From Bradyrhizobium diazoefficiens (GTDB lineage: Bacteria; Pseudomonadota; Alphaproteobacteria; Rhizobiales; Xanthobacteraceae), in NCBI RefSeq assembly GCF_018131015.1, contig NZ_JAFCJJ010000004.1, positions 248,001 through 312,000 of the forward strand: a stretch of 64,000 nt of DNA, given 5' to 3'. A program made the translations under genes and the position numbers. The notes beneath the pieces are model-generated. The model did not search any database. It worked only from the letters and a program-made list of their open reading frames with translations, and was not told the DNA's origin. Within the stretch, counting starts at the first letter, position 1, and every line of letters starts with the position of its first letter. Positions 50,521-58,426 of this stretch are shown here, one piece after another.

Positions 50521-51909
50521 TCATTTCACCGCAAGCCGCAGAAAACTCATCACGCTGCCGAGCGCGGCAAAGGCAGCGCCGAGCGCGAGCGCGACGATGG
50601 CGCCGTTGTGGCCGGCGAGCGCAAAGCAGGCGGCGGCGAGCGCCGCACCCGTGGTCTGGCCGGTGAGACGTGCGGTCGCGACGATCCCCGACGCGCTGCC
50701 GCTGCGGTGCGGCGGCGCGCTTCCCATCACCGCCTTCATGTTGGGCGCCTGGAAGAAGCCAAAGCCCATGCCGCAGATCACCATCCGCCAGATGATGTCG
50801 GCAACGGACGGGCCGGCCGGAAGCATCGCGAGCAGCGCCATGCCGATGCAGAGGAGTACGAGCCCGATGCCGCCGAGCAGGCCGGCGGCTTGGCGGTCGG
50901 AGAGGCGGCCCGCGATCGGCGCCATGATGCCGACCACCAGCGGCCACGGCGTCATGAAGAAGCCGGTCTCGACCTGCGAGCGGCCGAGCACGTCCTCGAA
51001 ATAGAACGGCAGGGAGACGAAGGCGAGGCCCTGTACCGCGAAGGAGCACACCGCGGTCAAAGCCGACAGGGCGAACATCGGCCGGCCGAACAGGTCGATC
51101 GGCAGCATCGGCGCCGGATGGCCGGCGTGGCGGCGGGTCAGGATCAGGCCGAGCACGAGCGCCGCAATCAGTTCGACCGCCACGACGACCGGCGACAGAT
51201 TGTGGGCGGCGCTGCCGATGCCGGTGATGAACAGCCCGAGGCAGGCCGCCGCCAGCAGCGCACCGGGAAAGTCGAACCCGTGATCCGCCCGCGCGGTCTT
51301 CGGCAGCATCACGACGCCGATGCCGATGGCGATGAGGCCGAAGGGGATGTTGACGGCGAACAGCCACGGCCACGGTCCGATCGCGAGGATCGCGGAGGCG
51401 ATCGACGGCCCGAAGGTGAAGGCGGTCGCGACCACCAGCGCGTTGTGGCCGAAGCCGCGGCCCTGCATGCGGGCGGGATAGACGTAGCGCACCAGTGCGG
51501 TGTTGACGCTCATGATGCCGCTGGCGCCCAGCCCCTGCAGCGTGCGCGCGACCAGCAGGCTTTCCAGCGACCAGGCGACCGCGCAGAGCAGGGAGGCGAC
51601 GGTGAACAGCACGAGGCCGCCGAGATAGATGCGCTGGTGCCCGACGATCTCGCCGAGCGCCCCGAGCGGCAGCAGCGTCGCCACCAGCGCGATCTGGTAG
51701 ACGTTGACCACCCACACCGACTGTTCCGGGCTGACATGCAGGTCGGCGGCGATGGTGGGCAGCGCGATGTTGGCGATCGCGGTGTCGAGCGAGGCCATCG
51801 CCAGCGCCGTGAAGATCGCGGCAACCGCCCAGCGCCGGCGTTCGGCCGGCAGGCCGTCGGAGATGGTGTGATCGGGCTCGCGCGCAGCGGCAGGTAACGT
51901 GATTGTCAT
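50521..51909 (-). CDS. MFS transporter, DHA2-like drug/metabolite exporter
   Basis: A 462-residue transporter with about 14 helices. Motif D1 is visible in FTALAMASLDTAIANIALPTIAADL near residues 35-59, the motif A equivalent in GEIVGHQRIYLGG, and motif C-like VVATAFTFGPSIASAIL. DHA2 exporters remove drugs, dyes or metabolites with proton exchange. The ATG at 51909 follows AAAGGCA; an upstream in-frame ATG is unlikely. It is divergent from the dehydrogenase at 52074. Confidence 0.9.
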   Translation of the reverse strand: MTITLPAAAREPDHTISDGLPAERRRWAVAAIFTALAMASLDTAIANIALPTIAADLHVSPEQSVWVVNVYQIALVATLLPLGALGEIVGHQRIYLGGLVLFTVASLLCAVAWSLESLLVARTLQGLGASGIMSVNTALVRYVYPARMQGRGFGHNALVVATAFTFGPSIASAILAIGPWPWLFAVNIPFGLIAIGIGVVMLPKTARADHGFDFPGALLAAACLGLFITGIGSAAHNLSPVVVAVELIAALVLGLILTRRHAGHPAPMLPIDLFGRPMFALSALTAVCSFAVQGLAFVSLPFYFEDVLGRSQVETGFFMTPWPLVVGIMAPIAGRLSDRQAAGLLGGIGLVLLCIGMALLAMLPAGPSVADIIWRMVICGMGFGFFQAPNMKAVMGSAPPHRSGSASGIVATARLTGQTTGAALAAACFALAGHNGAIVALALGAAFAALGSVMSFLRLAVK

Positions 51910-51965
51910 TGCCTTTGCGCGTTTCTCCGGCGGCGTGGCGAAGTGGGACCTTCGGCATGTACTAC

Positions 51966-51987
51966 GCCCAAGTACTACGCCTTGGGC
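51966..51987. promoter_or_regulatory. Palindrome in the MFS/dehydrogenase divergent region
   Basis: GCCCAAG and CTTGGGC flank TACTACGC, and the segment overlaps a direct repeat of GTACTACGCC. Its place between divergent genes makes an operator possible, though no regulator gene is adjacent. Confidence 0.3.
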
Positions 51988-52073
51988 CGCTTCCACAGGC
52001 ATGCGCTTGCATGCTGTGTATGCGCGGAGGTCGGGCGTATGATCGCCCGCTCAAGCCAGTTCGGGGGATCGCC

Positions 52074-53171
52074 ATGCATATCGTCGTTTTGCCGGGGGAC
52101 GGGATCGGACCGGAGATCACGGCCGCGACATCGGGTGTGCTGCGCGCGGCCTCCGAGCGCTTCCAGCTCGACCTGCGGCTGGAGGAGCATGCGGTCGGGC
52201 ATGCCAGCCTGCAGCAGTTCGGCACGACGGTGCGCCCCGAATTGCTCGATGTCGTCCGCGCCGCCGACGGTCTGATCCTGGGGCCGACCGCGACCTTCGA
52301 CTTCAAGGACGAGGCGCATGGCGAGATCAATCCGTCGCGGCACTTCCGCAAGAGCCTCGAGCTCTACGCCAATGTCAGGCCGGCGCGCACCTATGCGGGG
52401 CGGCCCGGCCGGTGCGGGGATTTCGACCTCGTGGTGGTGCGCGAGAACACCGAAGGGTTTTATGCCGACCGCAACATGGAGCAGGGCAATGGCGAGCTGC
52501 TGGTCACGCCTGACGTCGTGATCTCGCTGCGCCGGATCACGCGCCTGTGCTGCGAGCGCATCGCGCACGCCGCCTGCCGGCTGGCGATGAAGCGGCGCAG
52601 CCATCTGACCATCGTGCACAAGGCCAACGTGCTCAAGATCGGCGACGGCATGTTCCTCGATTCCTGCCGGGAGGCGGCGAAGGCCTATCCGGGCCTTGCC
52701 GTGGACGACATCCTGGTCGACGCCATGATGGCGCATGTCGTGCGCAGCCCGGATCGCTTCGACGTGATCGTCGCCACCAACATGTTCGGCGACATCCTGT
52801 CCGATCTCACCGCCGAACTGTCCGGCAGCCTCGGTCTTGGCGGCTCGCTCAACGTCGGCGACCGCCATGCCATGGCGCAGGCGGCGCACGGCTCGGCGCC
52901 CGACATCGCCGGGCAGGACGTCGCCAATCCGGTCTCGCTGATCCTGTCTGCGGCCCTGCTGCTCGCCTGGCACGGCGAGACCAGACGCGCCGGCCGCTAT
53001 GCGGAAGCGGGACGCGCGATCGAGGCCGCGGTGGCGAAAGCGCTTCGCGAGGGCAGGGCGACGCGCGATGTCGGCGGCCCGCTCGGAACCCTCGCGGCGG
53101 GCGCCGCTATCGCCGCGATGGTGCAGGCGGATTGCCCTTCGGTTCTGGGCTTTTTCAAGCTTCAAACATAA
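52074..53171 (+). CDS. Isocitrate/isopropylmalate dehydrogenase family protein
   Basis: A 365-residue beta-decarboxylating dehydrogenase. The N-terminal MHIVVLPGDGIGPEI, the substrate region VVVRENTEGFYADRN near residues 121-135, the Lys-containing IVHKANVLKIGDGMF and the metal-binding NMFGDILSDLTAELSGSLGL near 235-254 are all present. ENTEGFY rather than ENTEGEY or RELTGG suggests a substrate other than isocitrate or 3-isopropylmalate, for example tartrate or another hydroxy-diacid. The ATG is preceded by GGGGGATC. A hairpin terminator follows. Confidence 0.92.
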   Translation: MHIVVLPGDGIGPEITAATSGVLRAASERFQLDLRLEEHAVGHASLQQFGTTVRPELLDVVRAADGLILGPTATFDFKDEAHGEINPSRHFRKSLELYANVRPARTYAGRPGRCGDFDLVVVRENTEGFYADRNMEQGNGELLVTPDVVISLRRITRLCCERIAHAACRLAMKRRSHLTIVHKANVLKIGDGMFLDSCREAAKAYPGLAVDDILVDAMMAHVVRSPDRFDVIVATNMFGDILSDLTAELSGSLGLGGSLNVGDRHAMAQAAHGSAPDIAGQDVANPVSLILSAALLLAWHGETRRAGRYAEAGRAIEAAVAKALREGRATRDVGGPLGTLAAGAAIAAMVQADCPSVLGFFKLQT

Positions 53172-53176
53172 AAAGC

Positions 53177-53197
53177 CGAAAACAACCCCATGCACTG
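53177..53197 (-). repeat. 21-base dispersed element, copy 2
   Basis: Exact reverse complement of 3341-3361. This copy begins six bases after the dehydrogenase stop codon and lies just before a hairpin terminator. Confidence 0.7.
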
Positions 53198-53200
53198 ATG

Positions 53201-53227
53201 AAAGCCCCTTGATCGATAAGGGCTTTT
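53201..53227 (+). terminator. Rho-independent-like terminator
   Basis: AAAGCCC and GGGCTTT form a 7-bp stem, with TT/AA pairs possible next to a bulged C, around a GATCGAT loop. A short T-run (TTTT) overlaps the end of the stem. It closes the dehydrogenase transcript. Confidence 0.6.
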
Positions 53228-53269
53228 CGAGCCGCGCCACGACGGCCGCGCGGGCCGGGAGCGTGTTGA

Positions 53270-53283
53270 TTGATTTATCTCAA
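53270..53283 (+). promoter_or_regulatory. FixK/FNR-type box
   Basis: TTGATTTATCTCAA fits the rhizobial FixK consensus TTGA-N6-TCAA exactly. Its centre lies 59 bases before the ATG of the 26-residue ORF, compatible with class II activation and a leader of about 18 bases. It implies induction under low oxygen by FixK2 or a related CRP/FNR protein. Confidence 0.65.
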
Positions 53284-53335
53284 AAAGCGCACGGAAGCGC
53301 GGGGCAACCTGTCCTTATGACGAGGAGCCAGGGCA

Positions 53336-53416
53336 ATGCGGCCGTGGATGATGCATGCGCTGACGTGGACGCTGACCGGGATCGGCCTGCTCGTCGTCCT
53401 TTCCATGCTGCTGTGA
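53336..53416 (+). CDS. 26-residue membrane miniprotein
   Basis: A short frame from ATG 53336 to TGA 53416 with sequence MRPWMMHALTWTLTGIGLLV followed by VLSMLL. GAGGAG lies eight bases before the ATG, an ideal ribosome-binding site. A single hydrophobic helix occupies about residues 8-26, after a short N-terminus with one Arg. A perfect FixK-type box stands upstream and a terminator separates it from the previous gene, so it has its own control. Size and topology recall oxidase-associated miniproteins such as CydX, but there is no sequence match I can name. The function is unknown. Confidence 0.6.
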   Translation: MRPWMMHALTWTLTGIGLLVVLSMLL

Positions 53417-53696
53417 GCTGCCTCGCTTCACCGCCGCAACGCGCCCCGATCCGCTGCCGTCAGGACGTCCCGGTGTTGCGTTGAGCCGACACCTGGGCGG
53501 TGGTCGCGATGATCAGTCGAGTGCCCGGCGTCATGTCAGCGACCGATCCTGGTGGGGCAGGGCACCACGCGGATCTTGGCCATCATGCCTCATCCTCGTG
53601 TTCGAGCTCGGCATCATGTCGTGCCGCGCGGCGCATGGAACAAGCCGTGCTGTTCAATCGTTTGAGGGGGAGCGGATGTGACGCAAGGAATAGCCC

Positions 53697-53936
53697 ATGT
53701 GGACACGGGTGCAGATCGCGTCGATGGTATTCATGATGCTTCAGCCCATTCTGTTTGGCATCGGAATGGTCCTCATTTTGACGACGCCACTCAATCAACA
53801 TGCGATGATGCTTATCCCGTGGATGATTGCGGCCACTTTTTTCGTTTCCGCGCCTCTGGCCTGGTTGCTCGCGCCTCGGCTGCAAATGCGCTACTGGCGC
53901 CAGCGGCACACGAACGGTGATTTCATTTCAGGTTAG
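53697..53936 (+). CDS. Small membrane protein with two helices
   Basis: A 79-residue protein with two strong hydrophobic segments, VQIASMVFMMLQPILFGIGMVLIL and MLIPWMIAATFFVSAPLAWLLAP, followed by a basic tail RLQMRYWRQRH. AAGGAAT about eight bases before the ATG supports the start. I recall similar short two-helix proteins in Bradyrhizobium, without known function. It lies 280 bases after the miniprotein; the spacer holds no other convincing frame. Confidence 0.65.
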   Translation: MWTRVQIASMVFMMLQPILFGIGMVLILTTPLNQHAMMLIPWMIAATFFVSAPLAWLLAPRLQMRYWRQRHTNGDFISG

Positions 53937-54123
53937 GGAGAACCGAAGTGCGACATTCACGGCGTTACCCCACTACCAAACGATAGTCGATGCCGCTTTC
54001 TACGGTGGTAAACAACCGCGAAAAAATTCCTCACGAGCGGGGAACTGAAGCCCAGCCGACTGCATATTAGGATCGGAACTGCTGAACCCTGCGGATCAGG
54101 ACCCGTAAGCACGAGGTTGTGTC

Positions 54124-54321
54124 ATGCAGCGCCGCCATTTCAAACAGACCCTTACCCTTGAAGCACGCCTTGCCGAAGAAGCGAAGCGCCTACGCGAGGA
54201 AGCCAAGCTGCATCCACCCGGCGCTCTACGCGAAGACCTTATCCGCAAAGCCCGACAGGCCGAAACTGCCTCTCATGTGAATGAGTGGCTTACATCGCCG
54301 GGGTTGAAAGCGCCCGGCTAG
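54124..54321 (+). CDS. Small charged helical protein
   Basis: A 65-residue protein, mostly one amphipathic helix: LEARLAEEAKRLREEAKLHPPG then ALREDLIRKARQAETASHV. It ends in a short Gly/Pro tail. GAGG about eight bases before the ATG is a possible ribosome-binding site. Proteins of this length and pattern are common as unannotated small genes in Bradyrhizobium. No function is known. Confidence 0.6.
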   Translation: MQRRHFKQTLTLEARLAEEAKRLREEAKLHPPGALREDLIRKARQAETASHVNEWLTSPGLKAPG

Positions 54322-54372
54322 CATCACCCAACGCGCGACGGTCCCACTCCGATCTGCACCCATGAGGCACAA

Positions 54373-54585
54373 ATGAGGTTCATCCCTGATGAAACATACC
54401 TTGTTGGGCTTATGCGATACCGCTCAATGGTGCGCCGACTTGAGGTTGGCGATCTGGCAACCAGAGAGTTGGTGGCGCTCTCCAAACACGCCGTGTCCAA
54501 GTCGCGCGAATTGTTGGCGACGCCTGCTCCTAAGGTTTGGCCCGGACAACAAGGTTTCAAGAGGCCAAGAAATCTGACTGATTAA
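54373..54585 (+). CDS. Possible small protein or gene remnant
   Basis: A 70-codon frame with GAGG five bases before the ATG. The part ELVALSKHAVSKSRELLATPAP looks like a genuine helix and resembles small rhizobial proteins of unknown function. The N- and C-terminal parts are unremarkable, and the frame might be a decayed gene. Confidence 0.4.
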   Translation: MRFIPDETYLVGLMRYRSMVRRLEVGDLATRELVALSKHAVSKSRELLATPAPKVWPGQQGFKRPRNLTD

Positions 54586-54846
54586 CCTGTGTGGTGGCAC
54601 ACCAAGTTGCAGCCAACTTCATGATTGGCCAATGCTCGATCTCCTGCTTGAACGGGCCAAACGGGCCGTCTTAGAAAATCGCGCCTTGCGGCGTGAGGGC
54701 AATCTGCTGAGGGATTAGATTTAGGACGCACGCGGCAAATTGCGCCTCTGCGTTCTCGAAAGCGAGAGGCGGCGTGCGGAGTTCCGGGCCATTCGCGAGG
54801 ATCGCCGCTGCTGGTTGGCTTCCGAACAGATGTCGATCCCGTACCG

Positions 54847-56196
54847 TCAGGCCTTCCCGGCGTTCCGCGGGGCCGCCGCTGCAGGCAGCACATTGTCCCG
54901 CGCGGTGATGGCGCGGCGAACGAGGCCAATGTGCTCGCGGAGCGTATAGGCCTCGCTCGCGAAGCCGGTGGGCGTATGGATCCTGGCAACGGCTTCCTCG
55001 ATCCGCGCGAGGTCGGCGAGCCAGGTGTCGATCGGAAGCTTGCCGGTGCGCGCGGCGACATCCCGCTCGAGCAAGGCGAGTTCGCCATACCATCTGAAGA
55101 TGCGCGAGCGGACATGCCAGCGGACCAGCTGGGGCAGGTAATGGAACAGCGGGAAAAGAATTGCCGCCAGCGGCAGCAGGATGATGGCGGCGCGCTCGGC
55201 CAGGGCCGCAATCCAGAACGGCAGGTACTGGTAGAGGAAGGTTCGTCCGAACCGCCGGTGCTGGTCGGCGTCGGCCGAGACCGGGAGGTCGACCTGGGTG
55301 GTGCCGGGAAATTCACCGGCGTCCTCGAACAGGCCCTGCCTGCCGTGGATCTCCCGGGCGGCGTCCACCAGCAAATGGACGAGGGCGGGGTGAAGGCCTC
55401 TGCGGGCCGCCAGCATCTCCTTGGTGCCGATCAGCTCCACTTCCTTTTCCGGAATATTGTCCGCGAGGTCGATCACGCCGGACGGCAATTTCAGCGTGCT
55501 GATGAAGTTGAGCCGGCGGCGATAGGCATCAGCCCTCGCGAAGTTGAAGAGACTGAGCTTCGGGTCGCGTAGCGCGTTCCAGACCGCGGGATTGTCCGCG
55601 CCGTCGACGAAGATTGCGGCGTCAACATCGCCCCCGCGTAGCGCAACCAGGGCCGCAAGGTTGCTCAACGGCTGCATGTTGACGTTGTCGGGCGAGAGCC
55701 CGTTGAGTGCGAACACGGATTCGCTCAGCGACCGCGCGCCGCTGCCGGAAGCCCCGACGGCAACCCTGCGATCGCGCAATTCGTTGACATAGTTCAGCGG
55801 CTCGGTCTTGCGGTAGAAAATCCATAACGGGACATAATAGAGGCTCGCGAGCATGACGACGTTGTCCGCGTCGGAGGCCTGCACGATGCCGCCCTGCGTG
55901 AAGCCGATGTCGACGCCCGAGTTCGGATCCTGCAGCAGCTTGAGATTGTCGCCCGGGCCGTTGGTGATGCGCTCTTCGACCGTCACGCCCGAGCGGGCCA
56001 GGATTTCGATGTAGCGCCTGGCGTGCTGGTGCAGCAGGCCGTCTTCCAGGCCGGAGGCCAGAACGATGTGGCGTGATGGGGCGGTCTGCCACACATACGC
56101 CACGGCCCAGATCGTCGCGGCCGTCAAGACGAGGACCACCGTCGCCAGGATCAGGCGGGCGCGAGACGAGAGCAAAGAGAGGTTTTCGATCTTCAC
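54847..56196 (-). CDS. TAXI family TRAP-type solute-binding protein, membrane-anchored at both ends
   Basis: A 449-residue protein. An N-terminal helix (LILATVVLVLTAATIWAVAYVW) is followed by a TAXI receptor domain: IVLASGLEDGLLHQHARRYIEILARSGV, FTQGGIVQASDADNVVMLASLYYVPLWIFYR and RVAVGASGSGARSLSESVFALNG. Beyond about residue 325 it continues with a hydrophobic stretch (AAIILLPLAAILFPLFHYLPQLVRW) and a cytoplasmic-looking helical tail of roughly 90 residues. Typical TAXI receptors end after the binding domain, about 320 residues. No TRAP membrane gene is adjacent. So it may act as a sensor rather than a transporter component. Confidence 0.85.
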   Translation of the reverse strand: MKIENLSLLSSRARLILATVVLVLTAATIWAVAYVWQTAPSRHIVLASGLEDGLLHQHARRYIEILARSGVTVEERITNGPGDNLKLLQDPNSGVDIGFTQGGIVQASDADNVVMLASLYYVPLWIFYRKTEPLNYVNELRDRRVAVGASGSGARSLSESVFALNGLSPDNVNMQPLSNLAALVALRGGDVDAAIFVDGADNPAVWNALRDPKLSLFNFARADAYRRRLNFISTLKLPSGVIDLADNIPEKEVELIGTKEMLAARRGLHPALVHLLVDAAREIHGRQGLFEDAGEFPGTTQVDLPVSADADQHRRFGRTFLYQYLPFWIAALAERAAIILLPLAAILFPLFHYLPQLVRWHVRSRIFRWYGELALLERDVAARTGKLPIDTWLADLARIEEAVARIHTPTGFASEAYTLREHIGLVRRAITARDNVLPAAAAPRNAGKA

Positions 56197-56338
56197 GAGA
56201 GGTGCTGTTCTTCGACGCGCGGCGGGAGCCCATCGTTCTTATTCGAGCACCAAAATCATCTTCGCGCGAGTCCGATTGATCCAGATCAACGGTTCGGCTC
56301 TGCCTGCCGGCCGCCAGGCCAACCGCCGAAGCCGGTTG

Positions 56339-56635
56339 TCAAAGATCGAGATCGACGACCATTTCCCGGCTGATCCTGCTCGCGAACTTTGCGATCTCGG
56401 CAAAGATCTGCTGGCATTCGTGGTCTTGCGCGATGGCTGGCCCAAGCTTCTCATAGGTGGTCTGGTCGGCGAAGGTCACGACGACGAACCAGTCCCCGGC
56501 ATTCGGGCCGGTCTCGAAACGGCTGAGCCGGTAGCCGATCCCGTGCTTGACATAGGCGGCCTTCAACCTCCTGGCCACCGGCGCCACAATCTCGATGGTG
56601 CCGCCGCGATAGTGGGAGATGGCTGATATCGTCAT
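56339..56635 (-). CDS. Small ferredoxin-like (dimeric alpha-beta barrel) protein
   Basis: A 98-residue protein with the strand-helix pattern of NIPSNAP/antibiotic-monooxygenase-like barrels: YRGGTIEIVAPVARRLKAAYVKHGIGYRLSRFETGPNAGDWFVVVTFAD. GGAGG lies eight bases before the ATG at 56635, whereas the longer in-frame start overlaps the upstream gene. No catalytic residues are identifiable. Its role is unknown. Confidence 0.75.
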   Translation of the reverse strand: MTISAISHYRGGTIEIVAPVARRLKAAYVKHGIGYRLSRFETGPNAGDWFVVVTFADQTTYEKLGPAIAQDHECQQIFAEIAKFASRISREMVVDLDL

Positions 56636-56684
56636 CTGTCGCCTCCGACTTGTAGAGCCCGACCTTCGCGCTCCTGACCATCTG

Positions 56685-58256
56685 TCACCCTTCCGGCACC
56701 CCGGCCATGCGCATGCCATCGATCGCGCGGCCTTGTCCGGCAAGGAAGATCGCATTGTCGCTCGTTGCGGCATCGCGGAAGCGGCGAATGGTGAAACGCG
56801 GATCGAGCGCAAGTCCCGCCTGCACCTCGGCCCGCGCTTCGTCCAATTCACCGAGCCGCGCCAGGCTGGCCGCGAGATTGAAATGCCCGATGGAGTAATT
56901 CCGGTTTACGTCGAGGCTGCGACGCAGCCAGACGGCTGCTTCGGCGTCGTCGTTGAGCTGCCTCTTGGCGAGGCCGATCACCAGAAACCACCGGTAGGCC
57001 GTGACGTCGCGAGGTGAGAGGCGAAGGGCTTCGCGGCAGTGAATTTCGGTCTCTGCACCGCGGCCGAGGAAATACTTGGCCATGCCGATCAAGCCATGGG
57101 CTTCGGCGAGATTTCGATCCAGCGCCAACGCCTGCTCGCATTCGGCGATGCCCTGAATGGCGCGCTTCGTAAATATCAGGACCCGGCCGAAGACCACATG
57201 CGCCGCCGCGTAGTTCGGCGCGAGGGATAGCGCCTTGACGATGGTCGTCTCCGCCACGGCGAGCCGTGCTGAAAAGTCGTCGGCCATGAAGGCGGATCCA
57301 AGTTGGGCTTCGACCCTCGCCAGACCGGTCATTGCCTCGATATTTTCGGGATCGAGCGCCATGGCGTTCTCGAAAAAGCCGCGCGCGCGAGTCATGAATT
57401 CGGGGGTCTGTCCCTTGTTGGACCAGCTTCTTCCCTGGAACACCAGGTCCATTGCGTCTGGACGCGGTGAATGCACGGCTCGGCGGGCTTCGGCGGTCAC
57501 GAGTTCGGCGTCCAATGAGTTGGCGAGCCTCGCTACGATCTCGTCCTGCATGTCGAAGAGGTCGGCCACGGGCTTGTCGAAGCGCTCCGCCCAGAGGTGA
57601 TTGCCGGCTTCGGCATCGACCAGTTGCACATTCACCCGGAGGCGGTTGCCACTGCGTTGCACCGAACCCTCGAGCACATAACGGACGCCCAATTCGCGTC
57701 CCAGCTTCTTGATGTCCACGGCCTTGCCCTTGAAGGTAAAGGCGGTGTTGCGCGCGATCACGAACGCGCCATTGATGCGCGACAGGTCCGTGGTCAGGCT
57801 CTCGGTCACTCCATCCACGAAGTGTTCGTGCTCGGGATCGCCACCGATATTCGCGAACGGCAACACAACGATGGACAGACGAGTGTGAATCGGCGTCACG
57901 GCGGTGCCCTGCGCCGCGGAGGCAGCCGAAATGGCTGTGCGCCCGTCGTCCTCCTGCACTGCGCCAACGAAGCGGAAGCCTTTCCGCGGCCATGTCTTGA
58001 TCAAGCGCTGCTTCTCGCCGGTGTCGCCGATTGCGCTACGCGCGGCATTGATGCGGGTCGTCAGCGCGGCGTCCGAGACGGCACGTCCGTTCCAGACGGC
58101 GTCTATGAGGTCGTCCTTGCTGACCAGGCGCTCCCGGTTTCGGATCAAATAGTCGAGCAGGTCGAAGACCTGCGGTGTGACGGAGACGGCCTCCGTCCCA
58201 CGGCGCAATTCGCGCAGGCGGGTATCGAACGTGTATTCCTCGAACAGGTACCGCAA
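56685..58256 (-). CDS. Winged-helix DNA-binding protein with TolB-like and TPR domains
   Basis: A 523-residue regulator-like protein. Residues 1-100 are an OmpR/PhoB winged helix (VTPQVFDLLDYLIRNRERLVSKDDLIDAVWNGR, then KGFRFVG). Residues about 125-250 form the TolB-like/adenylate-cyclase-associated domain (VVLPFANIGGDPEHEHFVDGVTESL, LEGSVQRSGNRLRVNVQLVDAEAGNHLWAERFD). From about 280 on there are TPR units (NYAAAHVVFGRVLI, LAEAHGLIGMAKYFLGRG, YSIGHFNLAASLARLGELDEARAEV). This CadC-like layout is abundant in Bradyrhizobium, and the signals are unknown. It lies 50 bases upstream of the small barrel-like gene on the same strand. Confidence 0.9.
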   Translation of the reverse strand: MRYLFEEYTFDTRLRELRRGTEAVSVTPQVFDLLDYLIRNRERLVSKDDLIDAVWNGRAVSDAALTTRINAARSAIGDTGEKQRLIKTWPRKGFRFVGAVQEDDGRTAISAASAAQGTAVTPIHTRLSIVVLPFANIGGDPEHEHFVDGVTESLTTDLSRINGAFVIARNTAFTFKGKAVDIKKLGRELGVRYVLEGSVQRSGNRLRVNVQLVDAEAGNHLWAERFDKPVADLFDMQDEIVARLANSLDAELVTAEARRAVHSPRPDAMDLVFQGRSWSNKGQTPEFMTRARGFFENAMALDPENIEAMTGLARVEAQLGSAFMADDFSARLAVAETTIVKALSLAPNYAAAHVVFGRVLIFTKRAIQGIAECEQALALDRNLAEAHGLIGMAKYFLGRGAETEIHCREALRLSPRDVTAYRWFLVIGLAKRQLNDDAEAAVWLRRSLDVNRNYSIGHFNLAASLARLGELDEARAEVQAGLALDPRFTIRRFRDAATSDNAIFLAGQGRAIDGMRMAGVPEG

Positions 58257-58426
58257 CTGCCGTTTCCTTGGGTGTGGCTGCCGGCCGCTCAGCGCTTGTA
58301 CACTCTAGATGATCGGATGAGGAAAGGCGATGTAGCGCCATCTGGCTCGGACCTGCCGGGCGCCGTCCGGCGTGAACCGCCCGCCGACCCGTTGCAAAAG
58401 CCGGCAGGCCTTTCTATCTCGACGGC

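Noticed and set aside
51959-51980. Direct repeat GTACTACGCC as a possible CRISPR or iteron start
   Set aside because: Only two copies, six or fewer bases apart; treated as part of a possible operator palindrome.
54595-54610. Sigma-54-like TGGCAC...TTGC sequence
   Set aside because: GG and GC are 13 bases apart instead of 12, and no suitable gene starts shortly downstream.
54632-54718. 28-codon frame MLDLLLERAKRAVLENRALR and following residues
   Set aside because: It looks helix-like but has no ribosome-binding site and no recognised relatives; too weak to call a gene.
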